Part shown: piece after piece, positions 1 to 12,880 of the stretch
How the letters are laid out: each line of letters starts with the position of its first letter
How positions within the stretch are numbered: the stretch's first letter is position 1
The notes under the pieces: model-generated
Told to the model about the DNA's origin: nothing
Seen by the model: only the letters and a program-made list of their open reading frames with translations
Database searches by the model: none
From: Theocolax elegans
Taxonomy: Eukaryota > Arthropoda > Insecta > Hymenoptera > Cerocephalidae
Assembly: GCA_026168455.1 (NCBI GenBank)
Contig: CM047426.1
Span: 29,633,058-29,697,057 of the forward strand
Length of the DNA: 64,000 bases
Direction: 5' to 3'
Program-made: the position numbers and the translations under genes

Positions 1-319
1 TGTGCGCGCCCGCCAGAGGGAGGCCGAGCGCGCCGACGCCGACAGGCCGTGGCTGACCACGCAGTGGACCAACCCCATTCCATCAGTGGCCGCGCTGCGG
101 GAAAATCAGCCCACCCTCGCCAGCTGGCTGGTTAAACGGACTGGAGTCCTCTCGGGGCACGTGGCCGAGTGGTCACTACTTTTTCCGCCACGATTACACA
201 GACGACATGTGCTGCCGACCCGTACGATCACGATACGCACACGCTTTACATCGTTGGACTCTCTAAAGTCATTTAAATTCAACTTTGTTTTTACATTAAA
301 CGTATACATTTCCGAATGA
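1..319 (+). other. GC-rich left edge with a frame open through the window boundary
   Basis: The first 230 bases are GC-rich and one + frame is open from the edge to a stop at 317-319. The early part reads like ordinary protein (AERADADRPWLTTQW), but the last 40 residues are basic and low in information. It could be the end of a coding exon entering from the left or simply a CpG island. No family is recognised. Confidence 0.25.
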
Positions 320-700
320 ATCACCATTCGTAATATTTATTCATACCTATGTATAATATTCTTTATTACGTATCGCACAAGAACTCTTATTGCACGCAAT
401 TGTAGAAGCACTATTGAGTAACATTTCTTATAAACCTCACTACTATCTGTCGCTGTTGAAACTATCTAAACTGATTCGAACATCCAGCAAGTGTTCTCCA
501 CTTTTACTCGGTCAATAAAAAGTTCGAAAACCATTCTTGACGTTTAGTACATGTCTTCGACCTATATAACAATTAAATTACAAGTTACAAAGTATTATAC
601 TGATATACCAGAGAATTTATAAGCAGTAATTTTATACTTGATATTTTTTAAAAGGTATCGGAGTCAAATATGTCTTAAAATGAAAATTGGGCTGAACAAT
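320..700. other. AT-rich noncoding DNA
   Basis: No open frame, splice-bounded exon or repeat can be supported here. Confidence 0.6.
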
Positions 701-1271
701 ACCGGCGCTTGAAACATCATACCCGCGCAACGTCACCGCGGTTTTTAGCACCCTCCTCTCTCCCTAAGCGGAAGCATATTAACCGAATTCGCGACACTCA
801 AGTCGGCATAAAGAAGAAAAGATGTCGAAAAAAAAGGTTCAAAACAAAAAGACCAAGGAAAACGATCTGCAAAACGTTCCCCCACACAGAAGAAAAGGCC
901 GAAGGGAGAGAAAGAACGGTGGTGCACTCGAAGGATTCGGATTTTGCTCTTTTCACTCATTACATGGGCAACTTCATCGTTGGAAACCGCTTGAGCGCGC
1001 TTTAGAATTTGTTGCGAGAAGCTTTACTACCGTTTGCGGGGTTCTTCGTTACTTCGGTACAAAAAACGAAGTCAACCCTCCGCATCATTTTTTTCTTTCA
1101 CGTACAACGAAAATCGCGACTGCATGCCCCTCCATCGGAATCGTCCCACCCCCACGGGCCACGTATGAGCGCTCGGCAGTTAGTTGGAATAACAAACGTT
1201 TCCCCTACCCTCGCAGCCACCCTTGGCGTTTCCATGTGTATATGCAGTTTCCCTCTCCGTCGTCTGGGTCG

Positions 1272-1303
<32 letters not shown>

Positions 1304-1440
1304 TCGACTGCATACAAATCGCGAAAAGAGAGGAGCTAGAATGAACCACGCCCTCTCTTAAGCATTGGGGGGCGCGGGGTGAAAGAGAGCCGCGGAAAGG
1401 AACGAAATGAGTGAACGAAGGAGACAGACCAAGGGGATTC
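701..1440. other. CpG/GA-rich island without a supported gene
   Basis: GC content rises here and the segment contains a CT tract. Overlapping frames are open on both strands only because of low-complexity purine/pyrimidine bias, and their translations are rich in Arg, Lys and Ser without domain character. It may be regulatory or a noncoding exon. Confidence 0.4.
1277..1303. repeat. (TC)n microsatellite
   Basis: About 13 uninterrupted TC repeats. Confidence 0.95.
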
Positions 1441-2170
1441 TCACCACATCGGTGTTGCCTCGGTAAATTACTAACTTCTCTGGTATTTTACGTATATACT
1501 CCTGCACCATGTAAGTGAGCGCGCGTGCATGTGAAACCAAGTAATTTGTTGGTTTAAAAATAGCTTCACCGAAAATAACATGTAAATCACGAATGCGCAC
1601 AAGAATTACTTGCTATACCGTCGTTTGCTTCCGTAATTTACGATGTTTACTCATCAATCTATATAAAATTAAATGTTTTCATTTTCGTTGCAGATTAAAA
1701 TGTGCGTTTCGAAAGTCATTAAAATAATTTTAATAAACTGCATTTAACAAAGAAAAGTACATTCCGTAATAAAATAAATTTGCTAATAATAGTTATTTTT
1801 ACTATAGAAGTTAATTAGATAATCAATAATAATACAATTAAAGTTGTCTAATGAAATTTTGTATTGAAAGGGTGGAAGTGATGTACGTTAAATTAAGCAG
1901 TTAAGCAGTACATATTCATATTTAAGAAAGAAGTTGATACGGTCTAATAATTTCAATACAACATATCTCAATCAAATTTTTTAAATAATGTATTTCACAC
2001 TTACAATGGCATCACCGCCAGAGGAAAAAAAACGGATACGTCTGGAAATTATAACAGAAAAATATTGGAAAAGGGAGTTTATTAAATAAAAGTGCGCATC
2101 TGACAACAACGCTCTGGAAGATATTAAAGTAATTAGCTTATCAATAGTCGCAACCGAGAGCCGCCGCAAT
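1441..2170. other. AT-rich noncoding DNA
   Basis: Nothing beyond short spurious frames is visible. Confidence 0.6.
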
Positions 2171-2215
2171 GTCTCTCCTCGAGAGTATTGAGTGCGTAAT
2201 TTACAAGTAGTCGCG

Positions 2216-2300
2216 GCATATATAAAACCTTTGGCGAGACTGTGTACGTGCGACGCTCGTACGATCGTAGATCGCTCGAGTCACTCTAGTCTTTCCAACC
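2216..2300 (+). promoter_or_regulatory. TATA-box-like promoter candidate
   Basis: TATATAAAA at 2218-2226 sits at the upstream edge of a CpG-rich island and is followed by GC-rich DNA. No well-spaced initiator is obvious, so this is a weak candidate. Confidence 0.25.
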
Positions 2301-2511
2301 CCTTTAATTCTCCGTTTCAGCTCGGTCCCCTCCACGACTCGGGCCTCCCTAATGACGCAAGCAAAGCAAAACAAAGAAAGGTTTATAGACCGCGTGCGCG
2401 AGCTCAAACGACCTACGACGGAGCCGCCTGACTCGCTCACATGCGCGCAAATGAAATCGATTAAAATGCTGGGCGCACAACTTGTACCCCGGGAGAGGGA
2501 GAACCCGGGGC

Positions 2512-2600
2512 GAAGAAGCCAGAAGAAGAAGAAGGCGGCGGCGGTGGCGGCGGCAACGGCGGCGGCGGCAGTGGTGGCGGCAGCGGCGGAAGGAGGAAGA
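2512..2600. repeat. (AAG)n/(GCG)n trinucleotide repeat
   Basis: An AAG run is followed by imperfect GGC/GCG/GTG triplets. It reads as poly-Lys/Ala or poly-Arg in different frames, with no sign of a real protein. Confidence 0.85.
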
Positions 2601-2999
2601 TGATGAGTGAAGGAGCAAGACGCCGCGAGAACTCGCGCTTTTACCCCCCTCCTCCTCTTGTACGTGTGCGCGCGTGGATTTGCGTGTGGGTGTGCATGTA
2701 CGCGCTAGCAGCCCCTTTCACGGCGCGTATATCGCTCGTTCGCTCCGTGCTTTTTCTCTTGCACTGCACTCGCGTCCTCTTGCGCGGGCATACATCTACA
2801 CGCCCAACGAGCGAACAATCCTCTCGGTATGTGTGAGCTGCGTCTATATGTTTTTCCGCTAAACTGTGGCGGTGGGAGTTCCGTTACAGGTAAACACCGG
2901 CGAAAGCTTTATAAGCGCGTAATCCAAGGGAGGGAAAAAGGCACACACTCGCCACCTCCGCCGCCTCCGTTGAGACTTTGTATATGCATGAGTAGTTCG

Positions 3000-3000
<1 letters not shown>

Positions 3001-3031
<31 letters not shown>

Positions 3032-3032
3032 C
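3001..3032. repeat. (CT)n microsatellite
   Basis: Near-perfect CT repeats. Confidence 0.95.
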
Positions 3033-3540
3033 CGCTTCGGCCTCCAACTTTCTTTTCGCATTGTGGAAAAGGGGCGGCTCGTAGAGAGTATAAATGAGTG
3101 CGATCACGGGACTCGCAGGCTTTCTAAAAACAGTGGCTCCTTTATACCACCCCTAGTTGTCTTCCATTCGTTTCATTCGCCACCAACCTCCCTCACCCTC
3201 CCCCACACTGTACAGTTTCCATCTCACTCGTCTCGCCGATATTCACCTCCCGGCAGTCTCGTACGTCTCTCACGGACTAAGATTCCTTTTCCCTCTTTGC
3301 GCCCTCCTTATACTTACCGATTTCCACAGGCTCGTTCGCCCCTTTCCCTTTGAATCTTCTCTTATCGCTCGATCCCCTGGCTCTCTTCTTTATTCACCTC
3401 TTTTTGCCTTTTCTTTATTTATCCTCTTTGTCTATCACTCACCGATCTCTTTCCTTTCCCTTGCAATTTTTCTCGCGCAAGCTTGTTATATGTATGTGTA
3501 CGTATATGGGAGATTCTTTGTCAAACTCAGCAACGAAATA

Positions 3541-4860
3541 AATTTTCCTATTATGAGAAAACCTTCTCCGATACATTTTTAATGATTCTGTACATTTTTA
3601 AAGATTAGAATGTAATAGTTTTGGAGATGCTTCAAGTTAAAAATAGTAATGTTGACGTTCAACCTCTTATAACTTAAAAATAGGTAATCCAATGTAACAG
3701 CACCTATATAGCTTTTTCCAAATTACTATTATTAAAAAAAATATATGTCCAACATCACTGAAAAAGTGTTTTTGCTGCAAGCTAGCTCATCAGGAAAAAT
3801 CTTGAAAGTAGCTTCAAATATACTTTTTATAATGTGTCAGTTACAAAGTGGACCAACAATTAGGGAAACTGTACAAAAATCTATAATAAATTGAATTTAA
3901 TAGATCGAATAGAACCTTATATCAACAGTTAATCAGATTTAATTAAAAATTAATTATACATTTACTGAAAATTTAGCCGCATGTAATTAATTACTTATTT
4001 AAAATATACCCTTAATATAAAATGCAATTGAAAGCTAAAATGATGTAGATACAGTTAGAAAACAACAAGCTCAAATCCATGGATTAGTTCTACGGTTATT
4101 GAAGAAATAAAATTTGAAAGCAAACTTAAACAAGAAATAAATGTAATTCATATTCGTATGTTTTAGGCCGACGTTTCATCCATGTATCATAAAGTTGCAG
4201 GGATTTTTTAATTAATTTTAAATAAATGCAATTAACTTTCGAAATAAAGCCCATTCAACCACACCTCAAGAGGTTTTTGTATACCTTCACTCATGGAATC
4301 ACTATACCAAGTTTGATTAAAATCCATATAAATATTTTTAAACAATCTACATAATTTTATCAACTAATTCATCTGTTTTAATGAATACATTCGTCAATAC
4401 TGACAAAAGTAATGAGTAATATACATACAAATGATTGGTCAGACCTTATATAAACACACTTGTAAATTTATGTTGTATAATCTTTTTGAAATATTATATT
4501 ACTATGTTTTATTTAATCTCGAGGACGTGATTTTTATTTATACCTAACTTTCCTTATTCATAAGCAAATTTTTAATTTACTTTCCTTCATGTACCATATC
4601 TGTTTTCAATTGATAATAATTGATAGTACCTTGATAATATGTACATATAATAACATTTGTATGAATAATAGTAAAGAATAACGATCAGGAATAATGAAAA
4701 AGAGTTTTTAAATCGCAACAATATATCACGTGAATCAATTAATATAAAGATTATTCAAAATGCCATCTTTATCACGAATATCGGCAGTGCATAAATATTT
4801 ATTTTATTTGTAAAATAATAATACTGATCATTAAAGTACATCGCGACATTCTTCTGTAAC
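3541..4860. other. AT-rich noncoding DNA
   Basis: No gene, RNA or clear repeat is visible. Confidence 0.6.
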
Positions 4861-4891
4861 AAAGACGTTGAATAACTTAGTCCACTTCAAT

Positions 4892-4925
4892 GAGAAAGAG
4901 AGAAGGAGAGAGAGAGAGAGAGAGT
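4892..4925. repeat. (GA)n microsatellite
   Basis: GA repeats at the start of a somewhat GC-richer segment (about 4860-5640) that has no supported gene. Confidence 0.9.
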
Positions 4926-6140
4926 GCACTTTCCTACCCCCGTTTACCCATTCTCACCCTCATATACATCCATCTCGTTCTCCGATCCCTCAATTCACCA
5001 TTTTTCCATATCTCCCTTATATACTCGCGAATCTCGGGACGGAAGTAGGTATACGAATTTTGAAGAGTGCGCGGCAAACGCCAAACAAAGAACACTCGCA
5101 TATAGGTACTGCTAAATCCACGACTGGCATTCGTAAATATTCAACGGACCGAACCGCAGAGAGTATCGGTGTTGGGACCCTCGAATATATGAAAATATAT
5201 ACCGTCGATTGAAAATTTTCGTACAAAGTATATAAATAGAATGAGCCACGAATGTTACTCTGTGAGATATGCAAAGTAAGCTCAGTCTATTAAAGAATAC
5301 TTGGACCTCATATTTCTCAACAACCGGGACGCGTTTATACCTTATGCGCAGTTGAGACGCGCTCTCCACCTACTTGCTCCCCTCGCAACATCGTCGTCTT
5401 CGGTTTTTTTACTTGTGTACGTTCGGTTGTTGGGATGAGCTCGAGGGGTATTCGGAGGGAGCGAAATGTATAAGAGTAGTCTTCGTGAACGAATTTTCAT
5501 TAACGCAGCTGATTAGTAACGATGAGCACTTGCGACAACGCCGCGTTTTCTCTCTACAGTCTCATACTTCTTCACCAGCAATCATTTTTTCTATAGAAAT
5601 TTTATTTTACCTGCCTTTTCGACATGAGAGTCAACCTCTGGATTTTAACTTTATGATTAATGGCTTTTTAAATTACTAATTAACATTTTATTCAATTTTT
5701 TTTTCTTATACAAATTTAAATATGTGCAATTTTTTTAAATAAAAGGTATTTAATACAACTATAAACTCGTAGGCAGTAGGTACACGGTACGCTTTTTTAT
5801 ACGTAAGTAACATAAAGGTAATGGTTATCTTTTAAAATTAATGTAATTACAACTTACTTAGTCAGTCTTAAAGTAATAAATATTTTATAGCGACGAGTTG
5901 TCTAAACAATTGTCCGCAAATTGACTTATATGAATATTTCTTCTAAAACAGTTAATATTTATTTTATTCAGAAAATATATTCTATCGATCAAAATAATGA
6001 TATTATTTTTTATACATAAAATTTTTTTACAGGTTTAAATTAATTGCCTCATTGCGTCTTTGATAATTAATATTACAAACGTTTTCTATGCTTTCAATTT
6101 GTTAATGATAGAAAGTGTAAATTTTCATATGAAGTTAAAT
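4926..6140. other. Noncoding DNA, GC-richer to about 5640 then AT-rich
   Basis: Short overlapping frames occur on both strands, but none has family features. Confidence 0.5.
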
Positions 6141-6145
6141 ATGTC

Positions 6146-6252
6146 ACACACGCACACACACACACACGCACACACACGCACGCACACACATACGCAGGCA
6201 TATAGGCATATAGGTATATATATATATGTGCGTGTGCGTGTGTGTGTGTGTC
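6146..6252. repeat. Composite CA...TA...GT dinucleotide repeat forming an inverted repeat
   Basis: A CA/CG run (about 6146-6190) is followed by TA-rich spacer and a TG/CG run (about 6226-6252). The two arms are complementary, so the whole could fold as one hairpin and is alternating purine-pyrimidine throughout. Confidence 0.9.
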
Positions 6253-7360
6253 AGTACACAGAATTTAATATGTTAATCTTAACAATGAAAATATTGAATA
6301 AATTAATCTCCTTAAAGTACGTCAAAGTGAAATGAAAATGGCAATCTTAAAAAATCTCGTAGTTCTATCGGTGGGTGTTACGAAATGGGTAGTGAAGGGA
6401 ATCGAAGATCGAGAGTAGCAGAATGTTCGATTTACTAGACGCCTACACCGGTAACGCGGCAAAACGAATCTCCTCGCAAGAAAAATGCAATCTTCTTTCG
6501 AACGACTTCCGTCTACCAAGACGATTCATACACGTTCTTTTCCTAAAACTGTTATGAGCTTTGATAAAAAAAAACCCTCTACTACCATAGCTTTACCTAC
6601 GCTGATTTCATCGTAAATTATTTAAATATGACTTTCGGATCAAACCTTAATTTTATTATACATAAGCAGCAAATTTTTATTTATTTGAGGTAAATCACTA
6701 TGCATCATGATAAATATTTGAATCTGACACTTACTTTTTATTAAAATTGTTGTCAAAAGTTACATAATCTCGTCAACTTTTTACCTTTGATAGAAAGGTA
6801 ATTTTTATTATCTCTTCTCTTCGTGCCTATATTTTAAATATTCTTTTATATTTTTTAATGTAAAACAAGCTTTGTTTACGTTTGTCTTAATATATGAAAA
6901 AATATGTTATAGTCCTAATTATTAAAATTATATTTTTTTAAACTGTTAAAGGATCTTTTTATGTACATATAAATAAATTTATAAAAATTCGCGTATGTAG
7001 TATTAATCTTGCATAATTATAGAATTTATATGAAAACAGGTTGAGAATTCACTGTGAATGATGCACGCAAGCACACGCATTAGACACAGCATACTTTATT
7101 AATTCTAATGATTAATCAACATTATGTAAAAAAAATATTTGATTGCATCAATATTAAATCTATTGAAATAAAAAATATTTTCTTTCATTTGTCCATTAGT
7201 TTATATAAATATAACCTTCGAGATAACCAGCGATAATTATTTAACATCTGCTCCTAAACATATATTTTCACAAATGCAATCATCCTTGCTGACACTAATC
7301 GTCTTGCCTTCAATAAATCCGAGAACAATTAATTATCAATTAACGACATTAATGTTCCTC
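6253..7360. other. AT-rich noncoding DNA
   Basis: Nothing supportable is visible. Confidence 0.6.
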
Positions 7361-7648
7361 AAAAAGACAAATTCACTCTGCCGCGAAAAAACGCGCATCC
7401 ACAATAATCGCACGAAGCTCCGACTAAAAGAATAGGAGAAGTACCTAAAGCAAAAAAAAAAGGACCGAGTGAAAAGACGGCGAGAGAAAAAAAGAAATAA
7501 TAATCCAAGACGCTAATGGACATAAAGAAAATGCTGAAATCGTAAGATCGAAGCCTAGAAAAGCGTCGGACTGCTTTTGTTCCTTGCTTAACGATTTGCG
7601 AGGCTGTAAAAGTGTGAGCGAGTGAGATAAAGGAAAGTAAGGGAGTAA

Positions 7649-7674
7649 GAGAGAGTGTGAGAGAGAAAGGCAGC

Positions 7675-7707
<33 letters not shown>
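7649..7707. repeat. (GA)n tract
   Basis: Polypurine GA repeat, pure from about 7675. It pairs in inverted orientation with the TC tract at 7815-7890. Confidence 0.9.
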
Positions 7708-7709
<2 letters not shown>

Positions 7710-7814
7710 GGAAGGAAGAAAGGCGCGGGGAAAAGGACCGGAGCAGTCGATCTGCATATTTGAAGTACAGTCACCCTCGGTCTTAATGTCTCTCTGTCCT
7801 TCTTTCTTTAACTT

Positions 7815-7834
7815 TCTCTCCCTCTCTCACTCAC

Positions 7835-7877
<43 letters not shown>

Positions 7878-7890
7878 CTCTCTCCCTCTG
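7815..7890. repeat. (TC)n tract
   Basis: TC repeats, pure across about 7839-7874. Confidence 0.95.
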
Positions 7891-8310
7891 TCGATCTGCC
7901 GGTGGCAATGTGTAAGACTCGATCTACCCATCTCTCTCTGTTTCTCTCTGTCTTTCTTTCTCTTCACCCACGAGTTTCCAATCCACACATACGCAGCTCA
8001 GGGAAAGAAAACGGCCGCCCACACCCACGCGTCCGTACACAAACAAAGAGCGTTCGCTCGCGCCCGCGCAAACTAAGAGCGTATACTTCTTCTTCATTTA
8101 GGTAGTGGGGTGTCGGAGGGGTAGCAAGAGCGCGAAGACGCTGGAGAAAAGAGAGACGAGGCGAGTCGCGCACTTTGGAAAGAGAGGCGCTAGTCGCCGA
8201 GAAAAAGAGAGGATGAGACCAAGACGAAGGAAGATAAAAGACACGAACGGCTTCCTCCCTCGAGCAGCTCGGGGGATGCTCTCGTGTGCGTGGGAGGAAG
8301 GGGGTGAATG

Positions 8311-8336
8311 AAGAGAGAGAGGGAGAGACAGAGGCA

Positions 8337-8375
<39 letters not shown>

Positions 8376-8376
8376 C
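8311..8376. repeat. (GA)n tract
   Basis: GA repeats, pure across about 8340-8367. Confidence 0.95.
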
Positions 8377-9150
8377 CTGGAACGTGGGGATTGGAGGGTG
8401 TAGCTAAGACGCCGGGCTCCCAAGTAATTATAAAATGCAATCAATACTTTACATATTTTTCACGCAGCGCGCCAGAGGGCGAGCTCTCTGAGCCCTGCCG
8501 CTCCGTACTACGCCCCCCTACCCCCGGCCCCCTCGCCATGCCCCCCGCTCTCGCCCCGCGCCAACGTCGTCGTACCCAACCCCCTGCCTCCTCTCCCCGT
8601 GCCACCCTCGCCACCCCGCATCCTCACCCCCTTCCCCGTCGTTTTAGCCTCGGTACCACGTGACGCTGAGCTCGCTACGCTTTTTCAACCCCTCGTTCGT
8701 CTTATGCCATATATACGTGCCTCTCTACGCGAGAGCGAGCATATAAGCGCACCGGGAGAGCGACTAAGAAAATAAAGGAGACGAATCTAATTAAAGCCCG
8801 TCATTTTTCATGATCAACCGGCGAGAAGAGAGAGGGACGCTGATCTTTCTCTCCGCTCTCGCTATCTCCTTTTTTAACTTTTTTTTTTGTTACTAGTGCT
8901 CCTTGAGCTTTGTCTTTTTCTGCCCTATCTCGCTCGGGGTGCGTGCAAGCCTCTGTACTTCTTTTTTTTCGCGCGCCTCGGCGGAAAGGGTGAGCGGGCG
9001 AGATTACGAATTCGATGAATCAACTTTTTTTTACGATCATACGAGCCGGCTGGGTAGAAATTGTAATTTGTGCGATTGCGCAACCGGCTGAGTTTAATTC
9101 GTGACGAATATTTAAATTTACGCGTGTCGTATATTTTATATGCCAACGCT

Positions 9151-10080
9151 CTGCGCTTTACGTTTTGTTCTTACATTTACTTGCTTTGTACTCTTTGACG
9201 TCCAGCGAAAAATATATTCTATATATAAAATGTGCGGCGTTTTATTTTTTTATTGTTATATAATAGACAAGGTGCAGCTGTTGATGACATTAACGTAATG
9301 ATTTTAATGTCACACTACTCGTCCAATACATTCTTATTTTTACAAGGTCAAAAATAATTGTAATTAATTAATATAATTAAATATCGAATATATTTATTTC
9401 ATAACTATACAATACGTCGAATGGAAAATCGATTAAAATCATAAACTAAAAATGTACGTGCAACTTTCTAGTTCGTATAACAATAAATATAAACGTTATA
9501 ATTACATACAATGTTATAGTACTAATATTACTTTTTATCCTCAGCACTTTTCACAATATTCATCCTCTTGTACTAACCCATAAAAAAAGATTCCCTTTAT
9601 ATTGGTGCCTAATCTAAGACCATACAAATTGTTTCAACCTTAGAGTGTAGAGTATTTGACAATTAATTAAAATGGTGTGTTTATAAAATGTTTGATGTTT
9701 GCAAAAAATACAATAGTAATCACTGGTATATATATATATATATTGTTACGTGGGTTGGCATGTGTGTACGTGACAACATATACACACGAGTGTATGTAAG
9801 TCAACCTACCTAAAATTAAATGTAAAGGAATGAAAATAGAGAGTGTTAAAAAATAATACTCGATATCATAGTATAACTTTAATAAAAACAGTTGTGCAAG
9901 ATACTGTGTAAAATTAATGATAATTAATTATATAGGAATGAAAATTGTTATACACAGACTTTCTTATTTTTGTCAAAAATTAAGAAAAAATTGACTATCA
10001 AAATTGGATGAAATTTTGTTGATCAAAATAGTCAATGTGTTATTATTGATTGATTCTAACGTTCATAAATATACCTATAA
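9151..10080. other. AT-rich noncoding DNA
   Basis: A short (TA)n run near 9726-9744 is followed by a GT-rich imperfect hairpin. No gene is visible. Confidence 0.55.
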
Positions 10081-11600
10081 AGAACGGCGTCCATTGTAAT
10101 GAATAAAATTTGTTTCGTAACTCATTTCCATCTCGTTACTAAACGTGGCATCGACAAACGTTATCTAAGGTTTGTGCACTCTCGAATAATCGACGCTCTT
10201 TGGACTATAAAGAAGCGACAACGAGAACGACGACGAGGACGACGACGAAGACGACGTGTTATTTGCCTTTTTTTACGATTACCTGGCTTTTGACCCGCTT
10301 CTGAAGTTAATCTTGCTCCCTACCGACGGTGAAACCACCCCTCTCCATCGTTGGTGAGAAAAGAGATAAAAAGATAAAAAGATAAAGAGAGAAAGAGAGG
10401 AGGGAAGAAAGAGACAAAGAGAGAAAGAGAGAGGGGTAAGGGGTTAAAAGCCTGAAGTGGTTGGCCTGCTTTGCCCTCCGCGGGAGACTTGCGTCGGCAT
10501 GCGCACCCACGCGTCCTTCCTTTTGATTAACGTGGCACCGCGATGTATACATACATATATGGTGCGGGTAGGTGCCTCCACCGAGTGGTCCTCTTCAAAC
10601 CGAAAGAGACTGTCTTGGTCCTTGTATTCTCGTTTCACTTTACCTCCTCAAAATTTACCTCCGCTCTTTCTTTCAAAAGCGTAAGTAGATACCGAGTGTC
10701 CATGTATACATACATAAATGAATACGGCTCACACAAGCGCACGCAAGCGCACACGTTGACGTAAGATTTACATATATATACATATAGGTATACAAGCGGG
10801 GCTGTGGCACGCCAAAGAATTTGAAAGGGGTGGACCTAGCCGCGAGGTTAAAGTTTCCTTGTAAATTATTGATGGTGGTGTGTTTCTTTGATCGGATGGG
10901 ATTTTATGGCGTAAGGGTTTAACTACTTAGTTATTCCAAAGTCTTACAAAATAAGTACTGCGAAGAGTAGTTCCAGCGGATACATCGATTCACTAAAATA
11001 CCTATACCGAAGGAAATTATTTTTTTATGATATTTCCTAGAAATATAATGTACGCAGGTGTATAAATTATAGTACCCAAAATAATAATATATCACTTGTA
11101 CCTTAATTATTTATTATAAGCTTTGTTTATCGGATCATTGTTTTCGCGTAACGAAATTCTAGGCATATGTAAAAGCTAAAATGACAAGTCATTCTCATCA
11201 CTCCCTTTATAAGAATCGAGACATCGGTAATCCCGAGATTAACGAATCGATTTGTCTTCGTTTTAAATTCCAAGTTGAATGTAATTCCGTGATAATATAT
11301 ACCTTAGCTCTTCATTCAATGAAATTAATTAAAAACTTTACTCATTATACTTGTACTATACTTGTCAAGGTTTTTATCCGCCAGAATTTTTTTCCATACT
11401 GAATAATTCGAAAAATAAATAACCATAGGTATATACAAAGTGGATTGCGATTCACTGAACTGGGTATAGGCTTAGCCGTATTAAGTAACGACGAATGAAT
11501 GTAAAATATAAGCGAATGTGGCTATCTCGGTAGTCGTAGCCAAACATACGAGTTTTCGATAATATACATATACCTATAATAAAGGAGACGCAGAGGGTTG
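10081..11600. other. Noncoding DNA with a GA/CGA-rich patch
   Basis: CGA-type triplets lie at about 10216-10258 and degenerate GA at about 10350-10436. The flanks are AT-rich. No coding signal is supported. Confidence 0.5.
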
Positions 11601-11864
11601 ACAGTCCTAGCGATCGAATTAGAAAAAGAAGGATAATAAGAATATGAAGAGAGGAAATACTGTAGGTTCGAGGCAAAGAGAAGCACATAGAAAAAGGTTC
11701 TCCAACACTCTCGCGTGTAAAAAGTACGTGCAAGTGTGCGGGTGAACTCGGGACGGCCAGATTTTAACGATTCTTCCGCCGCGGAGTCTTAAGAGAAAGA
11801 ATGGGGCGGGGGTTGAAATGAGTGGGGAACGAGCGAGTGAGCGAGCGAGCGTGCGAGTTCGGGA

Positions 11865-11912
11865 AGGAGAGAGTGAGCGAGAGTGAGCGAGAGGGAGAGA
11901 GAGAGAGAGAGA
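11865..11912. repeat. (GA)n tract
   Basis: GA repeat with GAGTGAGC variants on its left side. Confidence 0.9.
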
Positions 11913-12005
11913 ACGTCGCGCTACACGATGGATAAGAGAGCGAGCGCGCGGGAGTTGAAGGGGGTCGTTCTCTCCCAGGATGCGGAGGGTTGCAAAGCCT
12001 CGAGG

Positions 12006-12050
12006 TAAGGAAGAAGTAGAAGAAGAAGAAGAAGCCGAAGAAGAAGAAGG
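12006..12050. repeat. (AAG)n trinucleotide repeat
   Basis: Imperfect AAG/GAA triplets. Confidence 0.9.
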
Positions 12051-12518
12051 ATGCGGGACGCTGGATGGGAGACGAGCGAGACGAGCGAGGCGAGGGAGGT
12101 GAGGGAGCTGAGGGAGCTGTGGGTGGTGGGAAGGGGGTAGATGAGGAAACGGCGGCCGAGCGACGAGCAAAATGAAGAAATTCTATCTACATTTCCAACC
12201 CTTCATGCAGAGCAGCGTCTTACTCCGTACACATCTTTCCTTATTCCTTGTCTTACTCGGCGCACCCTCTGCCTCCCCCTCCCCCCCCCCCTCCACAACC
12301 CACCCCATCCCACCGCCTTCTCGCGGGCTCTCCTTCCTCTTCTTCGCCTCGGAGATTCATTCCTTCTTTCTATTGGCGAGAGAAGGAGAGTGAGAGAAAG
12401 AAAGAGAGAAGGAAAGCCGGCAGCAACCACCCGACTGAGACAATACGACCGAGCTCCTACTCCTTTTCAACTGGCACCCACTACCACCACCGTTCTGGCC
12501 ACCGACATCAACTTGTAC

Positions 12519-12554
12519 TCTCTCACTCTCTCTCTCCCTCTCTCTATCTCTCTC
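12519..12554. repeat. (CT)n tract
   Basis: Imperfect CT repeat. Confidence 0.9.
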
Positions 12555-12781
12555 GCCTCCAACTTGCGTGTATACTCGCTCTCGCGCCGTTCGCGGGGTG
12601 CAGCTCGACTCACTGCGCACCACTTCTTTCCCTTTTCTTAAATACAAAAGCGAAAATTTTGCTTATTAGAATATTTCCCAAGCTCCTTTCGGTACACTCG
12701 AGTAAGCCTCGCCGAGCAGGAGCGACAGAGAACCTACCTCCTCTTTCTTCACGTAACGGTCCAAACCCTCGTCTTTTTCCA

Positions 12782-12833
12782 TCTCTCTCTCTCTTTCTCT
12801 CTCTCTCTCTATCTCCCTCTCTCTCGCTCTCTC
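12782..12833. repeat. (TC)n tract
   Basis: Interrupted TC repeat. Confidence 0.9.
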
Positions 12834-12880
12834 GTATGCCTTCCACTACCGCCACGAAAGCGTCTGGACCATTACTGTGA

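Larger units (their letters stand above)
2170..3540. other. CpG-rich island with triplet and CT repeats, no supported gene
   Basis: The island runs from the TATA-like element through AAG/GCG triplets and a CT tract to a pyrimidine-rich stretch at about 3150-3500. The open frames on both strands are explained by skewed composition. Confidence 0.4.
7361..9150. other. CpG/GA-CT-rich island, no supported gene
   Basis: This is a 1.8-kb GC-richer block with long GA and CT tracts, a C-rich stretch near 8500-8650 and CATATAAGC at about 8739. It is probably a promoter, enhancer or noncoding-exon region. The open frames within it consist of Ser/Leu or Arg/Glu runs from the microsatellites. Confidence 0.45.
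11601..12880. other. CpG/GA-CT-rich island, no supported gene
   Basis: The + strand is purine-rich at 11810-12150 and then pyrimidine-rich at 12230-12840. Overlapping frames are open on both strands because of this skew. It is probably regulatory. Confidence 0.45.

Noticed and set aside
7359..8663. Several open frames of 70-160 codons on both strands
   Set aside because: They run through GA/CT microsatellites and show only Ser/Leu or Arg/Glu runs.
11619..12880. Open frames up to 210 codons on both strands
   Set aside because: Same low-complexity bias, with mutually overlapping frames and no recognisable domains.
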